This document shows, one piece after another, positions 29,980 to 37,930 of a stretch of 64,000 nucleotides of DNA (within the stretch, counting starts at the first letter, position 1; every line of letters begins with the position of its first letter). The stretch spans positions 50,874 through 114,873 of IMG/VR virus record IMGVR_UViG_3300023174_000089. One strand, 5' to 3'. The stretch is from a virus. The notes below the pieces were generated by a model. That model did no database searches. It had not been told where the DNA came from and worked only from the letters and a program-made list of their open reading frames with translations. The translations under genes were made by a program, and so were the position numbers.

Positions 29980-30259
29980 CTTTGAAAATACTCGACCATT
30001 TTTCTAGTTTCTTCTTTTTAAGTTCCATATAGGTCATCAAATCTTCTTCGTTGACTACCTTTTGTTCTACTAATAATCCAATCATACAAAGTAACTGTCC
30101 TAGTTCCATCGTTAGGCATTCTCTGGTTGTTGGTGAATCTTCATTTGGGTAACACGAATCAAAACCGAACCGAAATATCTTTGAGGCGGATTGAATTACT
30201 TCAGCACATTCTTCTTGTAATATAATTAATGTTTCTCTTGTTTTATTTTCCACAATCAT
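29969..30259 (-). CDS. MazG-like NTP pyrophosphohydrolase
   Basis: 96 aa. The helical EExxE motif is EECAEVIQ near residues 16-23, with a second acidic pair in ELGQLLCM (about 52-60). The all-alpha NTP-PPase family hydrolyses non-canonical nucleotides or, in cyanophage MazG, may influence nucleotide pools. Function by family only. Overlaps both neighbours. Confidence 0.8.
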   Translation of the reverse strand: MIVENKTRETLIILQEECAEVIQSASKIFRFGFDSCYPNEDSPTTRECLTMELGQLLCMIGLLVEQKVVNEEDLMTYMELKKKKLEKWSSIFKDAS

Positions 30260-30509
30260 CTTCTACAAATTTAATTACAGGCATGTATTCTTCCACTTTT
30301 TTAATTGCTGCCTCTTTTGTGGGAGCAATTACTTTGCAAGTATACAAACCATCTTTCATACTAATCGTAAATGGTACAACACCATTAATAAACCATTCTT
30401 CTTGCACATAACACTTGATATGCCATTCTCTGGCATCAAGGCAGCGTTTAATCATTTCATCAGCAATTTTCTTAGGATTGAATTCATCTTCAGCAATCAT
30501 ATTAGACAT
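30243..30509 (-). CDS. Small hypothetical protein
   Basis: 88 aa from ATG 30509 with AAGGTGG upstream; the frame extends to 30524. NMIAEDEFNPKKIADEMIKRCLDAREW, then strands and a C-terminal helix (AAIKKVEEYMPV). Overlaps the gene at 30502. Not recognised. Confidence 0.7.
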   Translation of the reverse strand: MSNMIAEDEFNPKKIADEMIKRCLDAREWHIKCYVQEEWFINGVVPFTISMKDGLYTCKVIAPTKEAAIKKVEEYMPVIKFVEDDCGK

Positions 30510-30711
30510 CATTCCACCTTTCAACTAAAAATTGTGGACCTTTCTTTTCTTCGGCCAGCACATAATCTTCGGCCAAATCTTCTGCTCGTTGATAGTCAGC
30601 CGTTGTTTCTTTTTTAATTATCTTATCATTCAGATAATAGACAATCGTATAATTGAAATCAGCTCGTTCAACAATTGCTTTTTTATCACCATTCATAAAA
30701 GTAGACATTTG
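30502..30711 (-). CDS. Small hypothetical protein
   Basis: 69 aa from ATG 30711, which has GGAG 6 bases upstream; a longer frame to 30816 reads across the previous gene and is unlikely. IVERADFNYTIVYYLNDKIIKKETTADYQRAEDLAEDYV is a beta-hairpin plus helix domain, like other miniproteins here (30716, 30243). Confidence 0.7.
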   Translation of the reverse strand, partial: QMSTFMNGDKKAIVERADFNYTIVYYLNDKIIKKETTADYQRAEDLAEDYVLAEEKKGPQFLVERWNDV

Positions 30712-30715
30712 CATT

Positions 30716-30907
30716 TTATTCTCCAAAGGCATATTTCTTGGCAGCTTCTTCTGCTTCTTCTTCTGTTGCAAAAAACTCTGTCTTAAACAAATCAGACTCT
30801 TTAAAAAAGTCCACAATATATGGTGACATCACACAGGATGCCACGAATATAATTTCTGCATGCCGGTGACCTTGAGCACCGAAAAAGGATACGATTTCGT
30901 TAATCAT
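30716..30907 (-). CDS. Small hypothetical protein
   Basis: 63 aa. MINEIVSFFGAQGHRHAEIIFVASCVMSPYIVDFF, then an acidic helix EEEAEEAAKKYA. ATGA overlap with the CobT-like stop. Another strand-helix domain of the miniprotein series. Unknown function. Confidence 0.7.
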   Translation of the reverse strand: MINEIVSFFGAQGHRHAEIIFVASCVMSPYIVDFFKESDLFKTEFFATEEEAEEAAKKYAFGE

Positions 30908-33015
30908 GCTATTAGTCCTATAAAGCGATTCAACACAACACGGTTTGATAACCGGTTACCAGCATATTTACTAAATGCAGATACAAGACCACGAGTAGTT
31001 GCATTTTCTTTTACAACAAATTCTGTATCATCATCCGTATCTAGGCCTTCCGAACGGAGCAAATAATATTCATCAAAGCCAGCATTGGTTACAATCTTAT
31101 ACTTTTCTTTACGGAACTCAGATTTTAATTTGGCATGATCTGATGATCTCGGAAAGAAGTTATGTGCAACACGGCCAAACTCACGACTAGACAATACATA
31201 GAAACCAATAATGTTGCATTGTGTTCTGACCTTCAACATTTTGACATAAGCAGTCATCAACTCATTACCATAACTATGGTAAATCTTTTCTTCGTGTTTG
31301 GTAATAGGATCACGGAGAACAAGCACTTTTTCTTTACCATATGCAGAACCAAAATCTAAATCTGGATTATTGTAACCAGATAGTCTTTGTTTTTTGCCAT
31401 TACTATCTAAATTTGAGAACATAACATTTCTTACAGGATTACCATCACCATCGGTAAGAAATACCGTGTTTACAATTTGTAGTTTGTAATCTTTTTGAAA
31501 CTGTGGCACAATCTTCATGGCAGAGATTACACCCTCATAGAGAGGAGTTCCACCGAGCTGCATCCAGTGTGGTCGTGGTGCTCTAGGTTTAGCACAGCTC
31601 ACCAAAGCAGAACAAGCATAAGTGAATTCAGAAGCCGACATTTTACTTGATAACAAATTCATTAGTTTGAAACCATTTAAATCCAAATCACCTTCTTTAA
31701 AATCAACATGATACTTATCAGTATGTTCAGAGGTGAAAGCATATACTTCGTAAGGAATGTTTACCTTCTTACAGAACATGACCAAATTGATTAATTGTTT
31801 AACAGTATTTTCCATATGGTCAGACATAGAACCAGACCAATCAAGGAACATTACGAGACCATGTGATTTGCCTTCAGGTAACACAGTCATGCGTTTGAAA
31901 ATATCTTCGGTAAATTTATACGCATAAACTTTGTTAAGATTCAATTCACCAGTTTTGGCAATTGATGCACGTTTCTGTTGATCGGCATTCTTACGCAATT
32001 CAAATTCTTTGGCCAAATAACCAACAACTTTTTTAGCATCATTACGAATTTTCATAAATTCTGCTGTGTCAATACCAGACATATTATATTTGGCCAAATC
32101 GTTTTTGTATTCAGTCCATAATTGTTTGTATGGCATTACTGCTTTTTTCAAATCGATATCGTTGATATTACCATAATAGAAATGCCTGTTACTTGATTCG
32201 AATAGTTTGCTTTCATTCTTACGATACGATTTATCAGTGTGCGAATCCAATGCACCTTCATCACTGCCTTCATGGCCTGCTAGATTTTTCTGTTGTGCAC
32301 CACTTTCGATTTCATCCATTGATTCATCGGTGTTTGAATTCGGTTTGCCAAACTTTTCAATAACATCATCATCAAATTCATCAGAATCATCATAACCATC
32401 AGCCGAAAAATCACCATCTGGATTTTCTTCAAATTCAGGAATAGCTACTTGGCGTTCTTCTTTTTCTTTTTTCATATACGCCATTATTTTGTATGCAAGC
32501 TGAATCACATCATCATAAGTTTCAGTAGATTCGATTTCATTAACTAAACCACGCTCTTCGTCATTGAATTTGATACCTTGTGCTGCACCACCTTTTGTAT
32601 AAAGGTTTACACGGTCAATGAAATTCATATCGTTCAAATCTACACCACTGGTACCAAAGAAATCTTTTTCAATCAGTTCACGATAACCACGAACAAAAGA
32701 GGAACGAATACCAGGATATTTGTTTTTGATTTTTCTTTCAATACGAGAATCTTCCAGCACATTCATAATACCCATTGGGATTTTTTCTTCATGTGCTTTC
32801 ATCATACCATCTAAAGGAGTGTAAAGTGCATGGCCAACTTCGTGACCTAGAAAAAGATCATAGAGATAACCCGAGATGTTTTTATCAAGGACTGGAACGG
32901 TTAGGATACGGTTCTTTACATCAAACGCAGCTGTATTGGTATTGCGCTGTTCAATGGTTAAATTTTCGTTGGCCATTAGTTTGGCAAGTAATGATTTAGA
33001 TTGAATGAGTTCCAT
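30904..33015 (-). CDS. cobT: CobT-like VWA protein with HExxH motif
   Basis: 703 aa. An N-terminal HEVGH motif (residues 58-62, zinc-metallopeptidase type), then a mid region, an acidic linker (DDSDEFDDD, about 205-220), and a VWA domain with MIDAS motif DWSGSMSD (about residue 395). It corresponds to the CobT/peptidase protein of cyanophages, partner of the CobS-like AAA ATPase at 18835-19983. Corrin synthesis is unlikely; a protein-remodelling pair is more likely. Palindrome promoter at 33039-33067. Confidence 0.92.
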   Translation of the reverse strand: MELIQSKSLLAKLMANENLTIEQRNTNTAAFDVKNRILTVPVLDKNISGYLYDLFLGHEVGHALYTPLDGMMKAHEEKIPMGIMNVLEDSRIERKIKNKYPGIRSSFVRGYRELIEKDFFGTSGVDLNDMNFIDRVNLYTKGGAAQGIKFNDEERGLVNEIESTETYDDVIQLAYKIMAYMKKEKEERQVAIPEFEENPDGDFSADGYDDSDEFDDDVIEKFGKPNSNTDESMDEIESGAQQKNLAGHEGSDEGALDSHTDKSYRKNESKLFESSNRHFYYGNINDIDLKKAVMPYKQLWTEYKNDLAKYNMSGIDTAEFMKIRNDAKKVVGYLAKEFELRKNADQQKRASIAKTGELNLNKVYAYKFTEDIFKRMTVLPEGKSHGLVMFLDWSGSMSDHMENTVKQLINLVMFCKKVNIPYEVYAFTSEHTDKYHVDFKEGDLDLNGFKLMNLLSSKMSASEFTYACSALVSCAKPRAPRPHWMQLGGTPLYEGVISAMKIVPQFQKDYKLQIVNTVFLTDGDGNPVRNVMFSNLDSNGKKQRLSGYNNPDLDFGSAYGKEKVLVLRDPITKHEEKIYHSYGNELMTAYVKMLKVRTQCNIIGFYVLSSREFGRVAHNFFPRSSDHAKLKSEFRKEKYKIVTNAGFDEYYLLRSEGLDTDDDTEFVVKENATTRGLVSAFSKYAGNRLSNRVVLNRFIGLIA

Positions 33016-33038
33016 AAATTCTCCGAGTTAATACGAAT

Positions 33039-33090
33039 ATTATCTCATATTCCACATACTTTGTCAAATGAGTGTTGTATGAAAACAACA
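33039..33090 (-). promoter_or_regulatory. Promoter with TGTTGT-N6-ACAACA palindrome
   Basis: Minus strand -10 GATAAT (33044-33039), 17-bp spacer, -35 TTGACA (33067-33062), 5 bp, palindrome 33073-33090. Drives the CobT-like gene and the operon that follows. The palindrome ends 2 bp before the stop of the upstream gene. Confidence 0.85.
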
Positions 33091-33091
33091 A

Positions 33092-33259
33092 TCATTTAAA
33101 CGAATACATTTCCTGAATCTTTTGGTACTCGGAAAGGTCTTTTTCCATACCAGATAATACTGCCCATTTCCGAGTAACGATATCCAAGCGTTTCCACGCA
33201 GGAATTTCATCATCATCTACGATTGCATTTAGCCAAAAATAGTTGGATTTTTCATCCAT
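33092..33259 (-). CDS. Small hypothetical protein
   Basis: 55 aa from ATG 33259 with AAGGA upstream; the frame extends to 33322 but that part overlaps the neighbour. MDEKSNYFWLNAIVDDDEIPAWKRLDIVTRKWAVLSG. Acidic N-terminus. Unknown role. Confidence 0.68.
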   Translation of the reverse strand: MDEKSNYFWLNAIVDDDEIPAWKRLDIVTRKWAVLSGMEKDLSEYQKIQEMYSFK

Positions 33260-33440
33260 GATTTTTTCCTTCGTTTTTATCAAAAATTCGTTGTTCAATC
33301 GCAGTTGCCAGCTCATCGGCAAGCTTCGGATTGAATTTTACCAGAAAATGAGCGACATCATCAGCTGGTATATGACGCAGATTGTGCATAATTTCATCAA
33401 TTCCACGATAAATTTGTGTTTCTTCCCATTGTGTTAACAT
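33252..33440 (-). CDS. Small helical hypothetical protein
   Basis: 62 aa from ATG 33440 with GAGG upstream. MLTQWEETQIYRGIDEIMHNLRHIPADDVAHFLVKFNPKLADELATAIEQRIF. Helical, no transmembrane part. The longer frame to 33518 is a read-through of the upstream gene. Confidence 0.7.
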   Translation of the reverse strand: MLTQWEETQIYRGIDEIMHNLRHIPADDVAHFLVKFNPKLADELATAIEQRIFDKNEGKNHG

Positions 33441-33447
33441 ATTTACC

Positions 33448-33615
33448 TCACATTTTATAAAAAGTTTCATTCGGAACAATAATTTTGCCTTCTTTTTTTG
33501 CTTTTCCGAGCGTTTCAAGCAATTTTAACTCAATTTCGAGCTCTTTGGCAGACAAATTTTGCAAATATTCCTCATAATCGTCCCAATCTTCATTATTCCA
33601 GCCTTTTGGATTCAT
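33448..33615 (-). CDS. Small acidic hypothetical protein
   Basis: 55 aa. MNPKGWNNEDWDDYEEYLQNLSAKELEIELKLLETLGKAKKEGK then IIVPNETFYKM. Helical and acidic with a Trp-rich start. Unknown function. Neighbours are coupled within 10 bp. Confidence 0.65.
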   Translation of the reverse strand: MNPKGWNNEDWDDYEEYLQNLSAKELEIELKLLETLGKAKKEGKIIVPNETFYKM

Positions 33616-33621
33616 TTTTGA

Positions 33622-33966
33622 CTATCTCCGCATGCTGGAAATTTCTTTTGCTTCAGTATCCGTGAAAACCGGCACAGCATTTGACTTATGCATTGTAGCC
33701 ACACCTTTCATTTTGTCACCTGTATAAGAAAATGGAAGTTTTTTTGTGCAAGGCACAAAACCAGTATCTACGGACGCAAATTTAGGAGTTTCTCGACCTA
33801 CAGGAACCTTGTAAGAAGGAACATTGTTATAATTCTTCGTGGATTTGGTTTTACTGAAATTGGTAGTGATTGAATTAATGGTAGTTAACCATTCTTCGTT
33901 TTGAATTTGCTTGGCTTTTGAAACCTTGCGTTGTTTGCTTTTTGGAATATATCCGTAGATCATCAT
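33622..33966 (-). CDS. Conserved phage protein
   Basis: 114 aa from ATG 33966, preceded by GGAG; a longer frame continues to 34020. YGYIPKSKQRKVSKAKQIQNEEWLTTINSI, a Thr/Ser-rich middle, then PKFASVDTGFVPCTKKLPFSYTG and KGVATMHKSNAVPVFTD. The C-terminal half is a recurring phage domain. Unknown function. Confidence 0.8.
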   Translation of the reverse strand: MMIYGYIPKSKQRKVSKAKQIQNEEWLTTINSITTNFSKTKSTKNYNNVPSYKVPVGRETPKFASVDTGFVPCTKKLPFSYTGDKMKGVATMHKSNAVPVFTDTEAKEISSMRR

Positions 33967-33991
33967 AACAATTCTCCATTGTAGAAGAACC

Positions 33992-34045
33992 ATTATACTA
34001 CAGGAATAGGGGAATGTCAATACAGAATGTTGCTAGGATACAACA
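33992..34045 (-). promoter_or_regulatory. Promoter with TGTTGC-N6-ACAACA palindrome
   Basis: Minus strand TATAAT (33997-33992), 17-bp spacer, TTGACA (34020-34015), 7 bp, palindrome 34028-34045 with one arm TGTTGC. Drives the operon starting at 33966. The 34046-34118 stretch upstream holds a weak A-T hairpin (34103-34120) and otherwise nothing supportable. Confidence 0.85.
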
Positions 34046-34118
34046 CTATTACCAATACCTCTTATCTGAAAGCGGACATACCTACTTATGCTTAAAAAAC
34101 AGAAAAATATTGGTATTT

Positions 34119-34301
34119 TTAAGAATTCTTACTATGTGAAATTTCATATTCTTCGAAATCTTCACTTTGCCAGTTTTTAAACTGTTTCTTTACTTCTGGA
34201 TGTTCACCACGGCGTTTTTTGGTGTGTAATACTGTTTTAGCGTAAGTGTAATCATCATTATAATCTTTGTTTTTGCGAAACTTACCTACAAACTTTGTCA
34301 A
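34119..34301 (-). CDS. Small basic hypothetical protein
   Basis: 60 aa. MTKFVGKFRKNKDYNDDYTYAKTVLHTKKRRGEHPEVKKQF. Basic and aromatic-rich; DNA or RNA contact is possible but unproven. A stem AAAAATA..TATTTTT overlaps its stop and may be a weak terminator. Confidence 0.65.
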   Translation of the reverse strand: MTKFVGKFRKNKDYNDDYTYAKTVLHTKKRRGEHPEVKKQFKNWQSEDFEEYEISHSKNS

Positions 34302-34310
34302 TTAAATCTC

Positions 34311-34682
34311 CTATTTCATGGTTTCAAAATTGATGCCTTTTATTTTGGTTTCTGGCATATTAAACATATCATCTTCTGAAATATAAGTTATACTTGCATC
34401 CGGATAACATGCTTTTATAATTTTGAGTAATTGGCAGACGGTGCCATCGGAATCATTAAATGAAAATACTTCATCTACACATTTTAAACTTTTTATGATG
34501 TTCCTGCGTGATTCATAATTTTGAACAAAACCACCATCTGCCCAAGCAAGATACCAATCGGAGTGAACACCAACAGCCAACCAATCTCCTCTCCTTCTAC
34601 ATTTCTGTAAGAAACTGAGTTGATGGTTTGTAAGTGGGTCAAATTTTCCTGATACTACTACTATCCTATCTTGTGGATGCAT
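34311..34682 (-). CDS. Cytidylyltransferase-like nucleotidyltransferase
   Basis: 123 aa. VVSGKFDPLTNHQLSFLQ carries the G-x-F-D-P-x-T-x-x-H motif of the HIGH-type nucleotidyltransferase superfamily (phosphopantetheine/CTP types). A second HxGH site is not clear; YISEDDMFNMPETKIKG stands near the end. Might make a nucleotide-linked metabolite. Stop is adjacent to the next gene (1 bp). Confidence 0.8.
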   Translation of the reverse strand: MHPQDRIVVVSGKFDPLTNHQLSFLQKCRRRGDWLAVGVHSDWYLAWADGGFVQNYESRRNIIKSLKCVDEVFSFNDSDGTVCQLLKIIKACYPDASITYISEDDMFNMPETKIKGINFETMK

Positions 34683-35105
34683 TTATGGTAAAAGTTGTGG
34701 AAAAGCTTCTTTAACAAATTTGTAATTTAAACCTTTGACACCTAAATCTTTACTTAATATACCAATAACAACCTCTGCTTCACGTGGTTCTAAGGATTCA
34801 ACTAATTGTAATAATAATTGCTTCCTTCTTTCCTCTGATAACTTTTCGGCTGTATCATCACCCTTTCTAAACAAATACAATTTTCTAATTTCTGTTGAGA
34901 GTTGTGCTCTAGAAATTCCAGGTAAAGTATCTGGAATTTTATACTCATCTGGCATTTCTGTTATGAGAAATTCATAATTTGGATGAAAAGCCAATTCTAA
35001 TACTTGTACCAAAGTCTTTGACAGATTTTTTTCAATTACTGCCATTTTTTCTTTTTTTGATGCGGCTTCTTCAAATTCATCAAATACTTCATAAATATTT
35101 TTCAT
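34683..35105 (-). CDS. Conserved T4-like cyanophage-type protein
   Basis: 140 aa, all-helical. NIYEVFDEFEEAASKKEKMAVIEKNLS, then LLLQLVESLEPREAEVVIGILSKDLGVKGLNYKFVKEAFPQLL matches an uncharacterised family (DUF6433-type) of T4-like aquatic phages. Sits between the RNase H gene and a nucleotidyltransferase. Role not known; replication-linked by context. Confidence 0.82.
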   Translation of the reverse strand: MKNIYEVFDEFEEAASKKEKMAVIEKNLSKTLVQVLELAFHPNYEFLITEMPDEYKIPDTLPGISRAQLSTEIRKLYLFRKGDDTAEKLSEERRKQLLLQLVESLEPREAEVVIGILSKDLGVKGLNYKFVKEAFPQLLP

Positions 35106-35950
35106 TAAAACTCCTCGATTACGTCCATTAAATTTTTAAGTTTGTGTTCCATAAAATAGTTCAATAACTTACCTTTGGCAGGTTTTGTTTCTTCATAGGT
35201 ATTTATGATTTTTTGTTTGATATCGCCAGGAATGTTTCTGAGGTCAATAAGTGTCTGATTACGTGAAAAACCTGTTCGAGCGCTTTCATCTTCCCATTCA
35301 CCATAGTGAACATCTAAGTATTTTTCAATAAGTTTTTGTGTAATTGGTTTCTGTCGTAGGTCACGGACAAAACAATCAGCAGGAGAAAAAATATTTGGTA
35401 TACCATCACCTTTGTCACCACGAATAATCTTTTCTTTTAGTTCTAAATGTGGATCAGCAGATTTGACATATTTCTTCTGTGATGGATTGTATTGTTTAAC
35501 ATTACTTCCATACATTTGCAATTGTAGAAAGTCACCATCACTTGATAGTATTAAAATCTTTTCAGATGGAGCATAGATTGGTACCAGTGTGCCAATAATA
35601 TCATCTGCTTCTGCACCTTCAACATCAATTACTTTATAGGGAAAATTATCTCTTAATTCTTGTTTAAGTTTGGCAAGAATATCAAAGATTAGATGCCAGT
35701 CCAAATCAGATTTCTCTCTCGTCTTTTTTCGACCAGCTTTATAGAATGGGAAAAAATCTTTACGCCAATATTTACGGTTATCACAACACAATACAATTTC
35801 ACCGTATTCTTTTTTAAAGTTCTTTACGTGAGTTCGTATGATGTTTAACACCATGTGACGGATTAAACTTTCTTCTAACTTACCTTTATGATTGGCAATC
35901 TGTGCCATGAGGCCAGCTAGTAACACTTGATTCAAATCAACTAAAATCAT
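35105..35950 (-). CDS. rnh: RNase H / 5'-3' exonuclease (T4 Rnh-like)
   Basis: 281 aa. FEN-type core: MILVDLNQVLLAG at the start, VLCCDNRKYWRKDFFPFYKAGRKK, DVEGAEADDIIGTLV (about 117-131), SSDGDFLQL and IRGDKGDGIPNIFSPAD. T4 RNase H removes RNA primers and flaps from Okazaki fragments and is stimulated by gp32. Position in a replication cluster agrees. Confidence 0.93.
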   Translation of the reverse strand: MILVDLNQVLLAGLMAQIANHKGKLEESLIRHMVLNIIRTHVKNFKKEYGEIVLCCDNRKYWRKDFFPFYKAGRKKTREKSDLDWHLIFDILAKLKQELRDNFPYKVIDVEGAEADDIIGTLVPIYAPSEKILILSSDGDFLQLQMYGSNVKQYNPSQKKYVKSADPHLELKEKIIRGDKGDGIPNIFSPADCFVRDLRQKPITQKLIEKYLDVHYGEWEDESARTGFSRNQTLIDLRNIPGDIKQKIINTYEETKPAKGKLLNYFMEHKLKNLMDVIEEF

Positions 35951-35987
35951 AATAAACTTTCAATAGTTTCCAATATTACCTATTGTA

Positions 35988-36332
35988 TCATTCTTTTTTG
36001 AACCTGTCAACTATCTTTTCAATGATTTTTTGAGATGTGGTAGTTTTCTTGGCAATTATACCAAGCCAACCGGAAGGTATTAAGTTTGAAATGTATTCCA
36101 ATGGATCAGGTAATATGGCATCAAAGTGATCAAAATCAACATACTTGTCCTGTGTTTCGTGACACCTAAAGAGAACAATGTGATACGCATCACCCATATC
36201 ACTACCGCCAATCTTTTCTCCAGGATTGGCATAATCTTGTCCTAGAATTTGAATTGAATTTTCTTTGTCACCATCCAAAAATGTTAAGAAATCAAATTTA
36301 TCATTTTTGAGTGGCCTGAGAAAGTCTAACAT
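35988..36332 (-). CDS. Hypothetical protein
   Basis: 114 aa. MLDFLRPLKNDKFDFLTFLDGDKENSIQILGQD.. GDAYHIVLFRCHETQDKYVDFDHFD. Single-domain alpha/beta. The ATG lies inside the end of the upstream nuclease gene (32-bp overlap). Found in related phages; no known activity. Confidence 0.7.
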   Translation of the reverse strand: MLDFLRPLKNDKFDFLTFLDGDKENSIQILGQDYANPGEKIGGSDMGDAYHIVLFRCHETQDKYVDFDHFDAILPDPLEYISNLIPSGWLGIIAKKTTTSQKIIEKIVDRFKKE

Positions 36333-36738
36333 TATAGTCCTTTATATGTGATTTTCTAACTCTTACCATTATCCATGTATTGTAATAGTCATCGCTTTCC
36401 ATTACACCACGGATAAACTGCTCTTTTGCTTCAAGATAACCACATTCACCTTTTGATTTACATAAATGCAGAATTTCACGAACAAATTTTTCATGTCCTA
36501 ATTCTAACACATCTTGCTGTAAATTGGCACTACTTCCGTAGTAAGTTTGCCAGTCTGATAGGACCTTTGTCCGTTTCTTCTTTCCTTTGACTTGTTTGGT
36601 TTTGGTAGAATAGAAAAATTTCTTACCTATGTATTTTTTGTCATTCGTCAGATTAGTTATCTGATACACGAACCCGTAATTATCACCAATCAAGTCTTCC
36701 GTAAAGTCTTTACCATTATACTGCCAATTTATTCCCAT
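36301..36738 (-). CDS. GIY-YIG-like endonuclease
   Basis: 145 aa. YGFVYQITNLTNDKKYIGKKFFYS has a GIY-YIG-type strand-helix pattern (GFVYQ .. YIGKK, about residues 22-42). The remaining part is basic with GYLEAKEQFIRGVM. Similar to small endonucleases in T4-like phages. A homing or repair role is open. Overlaps both neighbours. Confidence 0.75.
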   Translation of the reverse strand: MGINWQYNGKDFTEDLIGDNYGFVYQITNLTNDKKYIGKKFFYSTKTKQVKGKKKRTKVLSDWQTYYGSSANLQQDVLELGHEKFVREILHLCKSKGECGYLEAKEQFIRGVMESDDYYNTWIMVRVRKSHIKDYNVRLSQATQK

Positions 36739-36917
36739 TCCTTAATGTCCAAATCATCTTCATCATCCTCTATATAGTCCTCGGATAATTCTTCGATTTG
36801 TTCACCACAAAATGGGCAGTGTTCTGGTAATTCTTGTGAAACCATTTCTTGCATGAAGGATACGTTATAAGTTGATTCACAACTCAAGCATTCACCTGAT
36901 AATGATTTATTTGTCAT
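36729..36917 (-). CDS. Small zinc-ribbon protein
   Basis: 62 aa. Two Cys pairs, GECLSCES (residues 8-15) and HCPFCGEQ (about 33-40), form a zinc ribbon. The C-terminus is strongly acidic (EDDEDDLD). Zinc ribbons of this type contact polymerase or nucleic acid. Unknown role; located between NrdB and the GIY-YIG gene. Confidence 0.78.
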   Translation of the reverse strand: MTNKSLSGECLSCESTYNVSFMQEMVSQELPEHCPFCGEQIEELSEDYIEDDEDDLDIKEWE

Positions 36918-36926
36918 TTAAATTCC

Positions 36927-37913
36927 TTAATGGGCCCAAACATCTCCCCAATTTCCTGACAAAGCTCCTTTTGCATAATCAGTAGCACGATTTTCAAAGA
37001 AATTGGTGTGTGTTGGTGCGTTAATCATTTCTTCTACCCAAGGTAGAGGATTCTTTTTCACTTTAAACACACCTTTGAGTCCCAATGAAATCAACCGGCG
37101 GTCTGCAATATAACGAATATACTTCTTAACATCTTCTGCTGATAGTCCTTCCATTTGATTCACACCAAATGCTAGGTCAATAAATTTATCTTCTAATAAA
37201 ACCATTCTCTCAGCAATCGTGTAGATTTTTCCTTTGAGTTCATCATTCCAAATCTCACGGTTTTCTTCTATGTATGTTCTAAACAATTTAATCATAGATT
37301 CTGCGTGTTGGGTTTCATCAACGATTGACCATGTAATGATTTGTCCCATACCTTTCATTTTGCCATGACGAGCAAAGTTCAATAACATAATAAATGAACT
37401 GAATAATTGCATGCCTTCGGTAAAAGCGGAGAACACAGCAATATGGGTGGCAGTATTCTCTCTTGTGGTATTCTTACTGGAGATATCCATAATGTAGTCA
37501 TGTTTCTCACGCATCGCTTCATACTCTAGGAACTCATTATAGGTGGTTTCAGGTAGACCTAGTGTTTCGATAAGGTGTGAGTAGGCTGCGATATGTAACG
37601 CCTCTCTGGCAGCGAATCCAGTCAGCATCATACGAATCTCTGGCTGTGGAAAGTATGGTAAATAATTCTTAACATAACCACCAGCCACATCAATATCACC
37701 TTGTGTAAAGAAACGGAAGATTTGTGTTAGAAATGTTTTTTCTTCTTTAGATAATTTTTTCTTCCAATCCTTTACATCTTCGGCCATAGGAACTTCGGTA
37801 TGTAACCAATGAGATTGTTCATGTTTCAGCCAAGCTTCATAGGCCCAAGGATAGTTAAAAGGTTTGAAATAATTACGTTCTTCCGAAAGATTTGATTCTA
37901 CTTTTTTTATCAT
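36927..37913 (-). CDS. nrdB: Ribonucleotide reductase beta subunit
   Basis: 328 aa, class I beta. Iron ligand motifs: AAREALHIAAYSHLIE (about 125) and FTEGMQLFSSF / WSIVDETQHAES (about 190-215). Supplies the radical for NrdA to make deoxyribonucleotides from host ribonucleotides. Gap of 17 bp to nrdA. C-terminal end NWGDVWAH includes the aromatic residues that dock on NrdA. Confidence 0.95.
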   Translation of the reverse strand: MIKKVESNLSEERNYFKPFNYPWAYEAWLKHEQSHWLHTEVPMAEDVKDWKKKLSKEEKTFLTQIFRFFTQGDIDVAGGYVKNYLPYFPQPEIRMMLTGFAAREALHIAAYSHLIETLGLPETTYNEFLEYEAMREKHDYIMDISSKNTTRENTATHIAVFSAFTEGMQLFSSFIMLLNFARHGKMKGMGQIITWSIVDETQHAESMIKLFRTYIEENREIWNDELKGKIYTIAERMVLLEDKFIDLAFGVNQMEGLSAEDVKKYIRYIADRRLISLGLKGVFKVKKNPLPWVEEMINAPTHTNFFENRATDYAKGALSGNWGDVWAH

Positions 37914-37930
37914 TATTGTTTTTCCTTAAA

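Noticed and set aside
30502-30816. Long version (104 aa) of the small gene
   Set aside because: Would overlap most of the preceding gene; the GGAG before ATG 30711 defines the short form.
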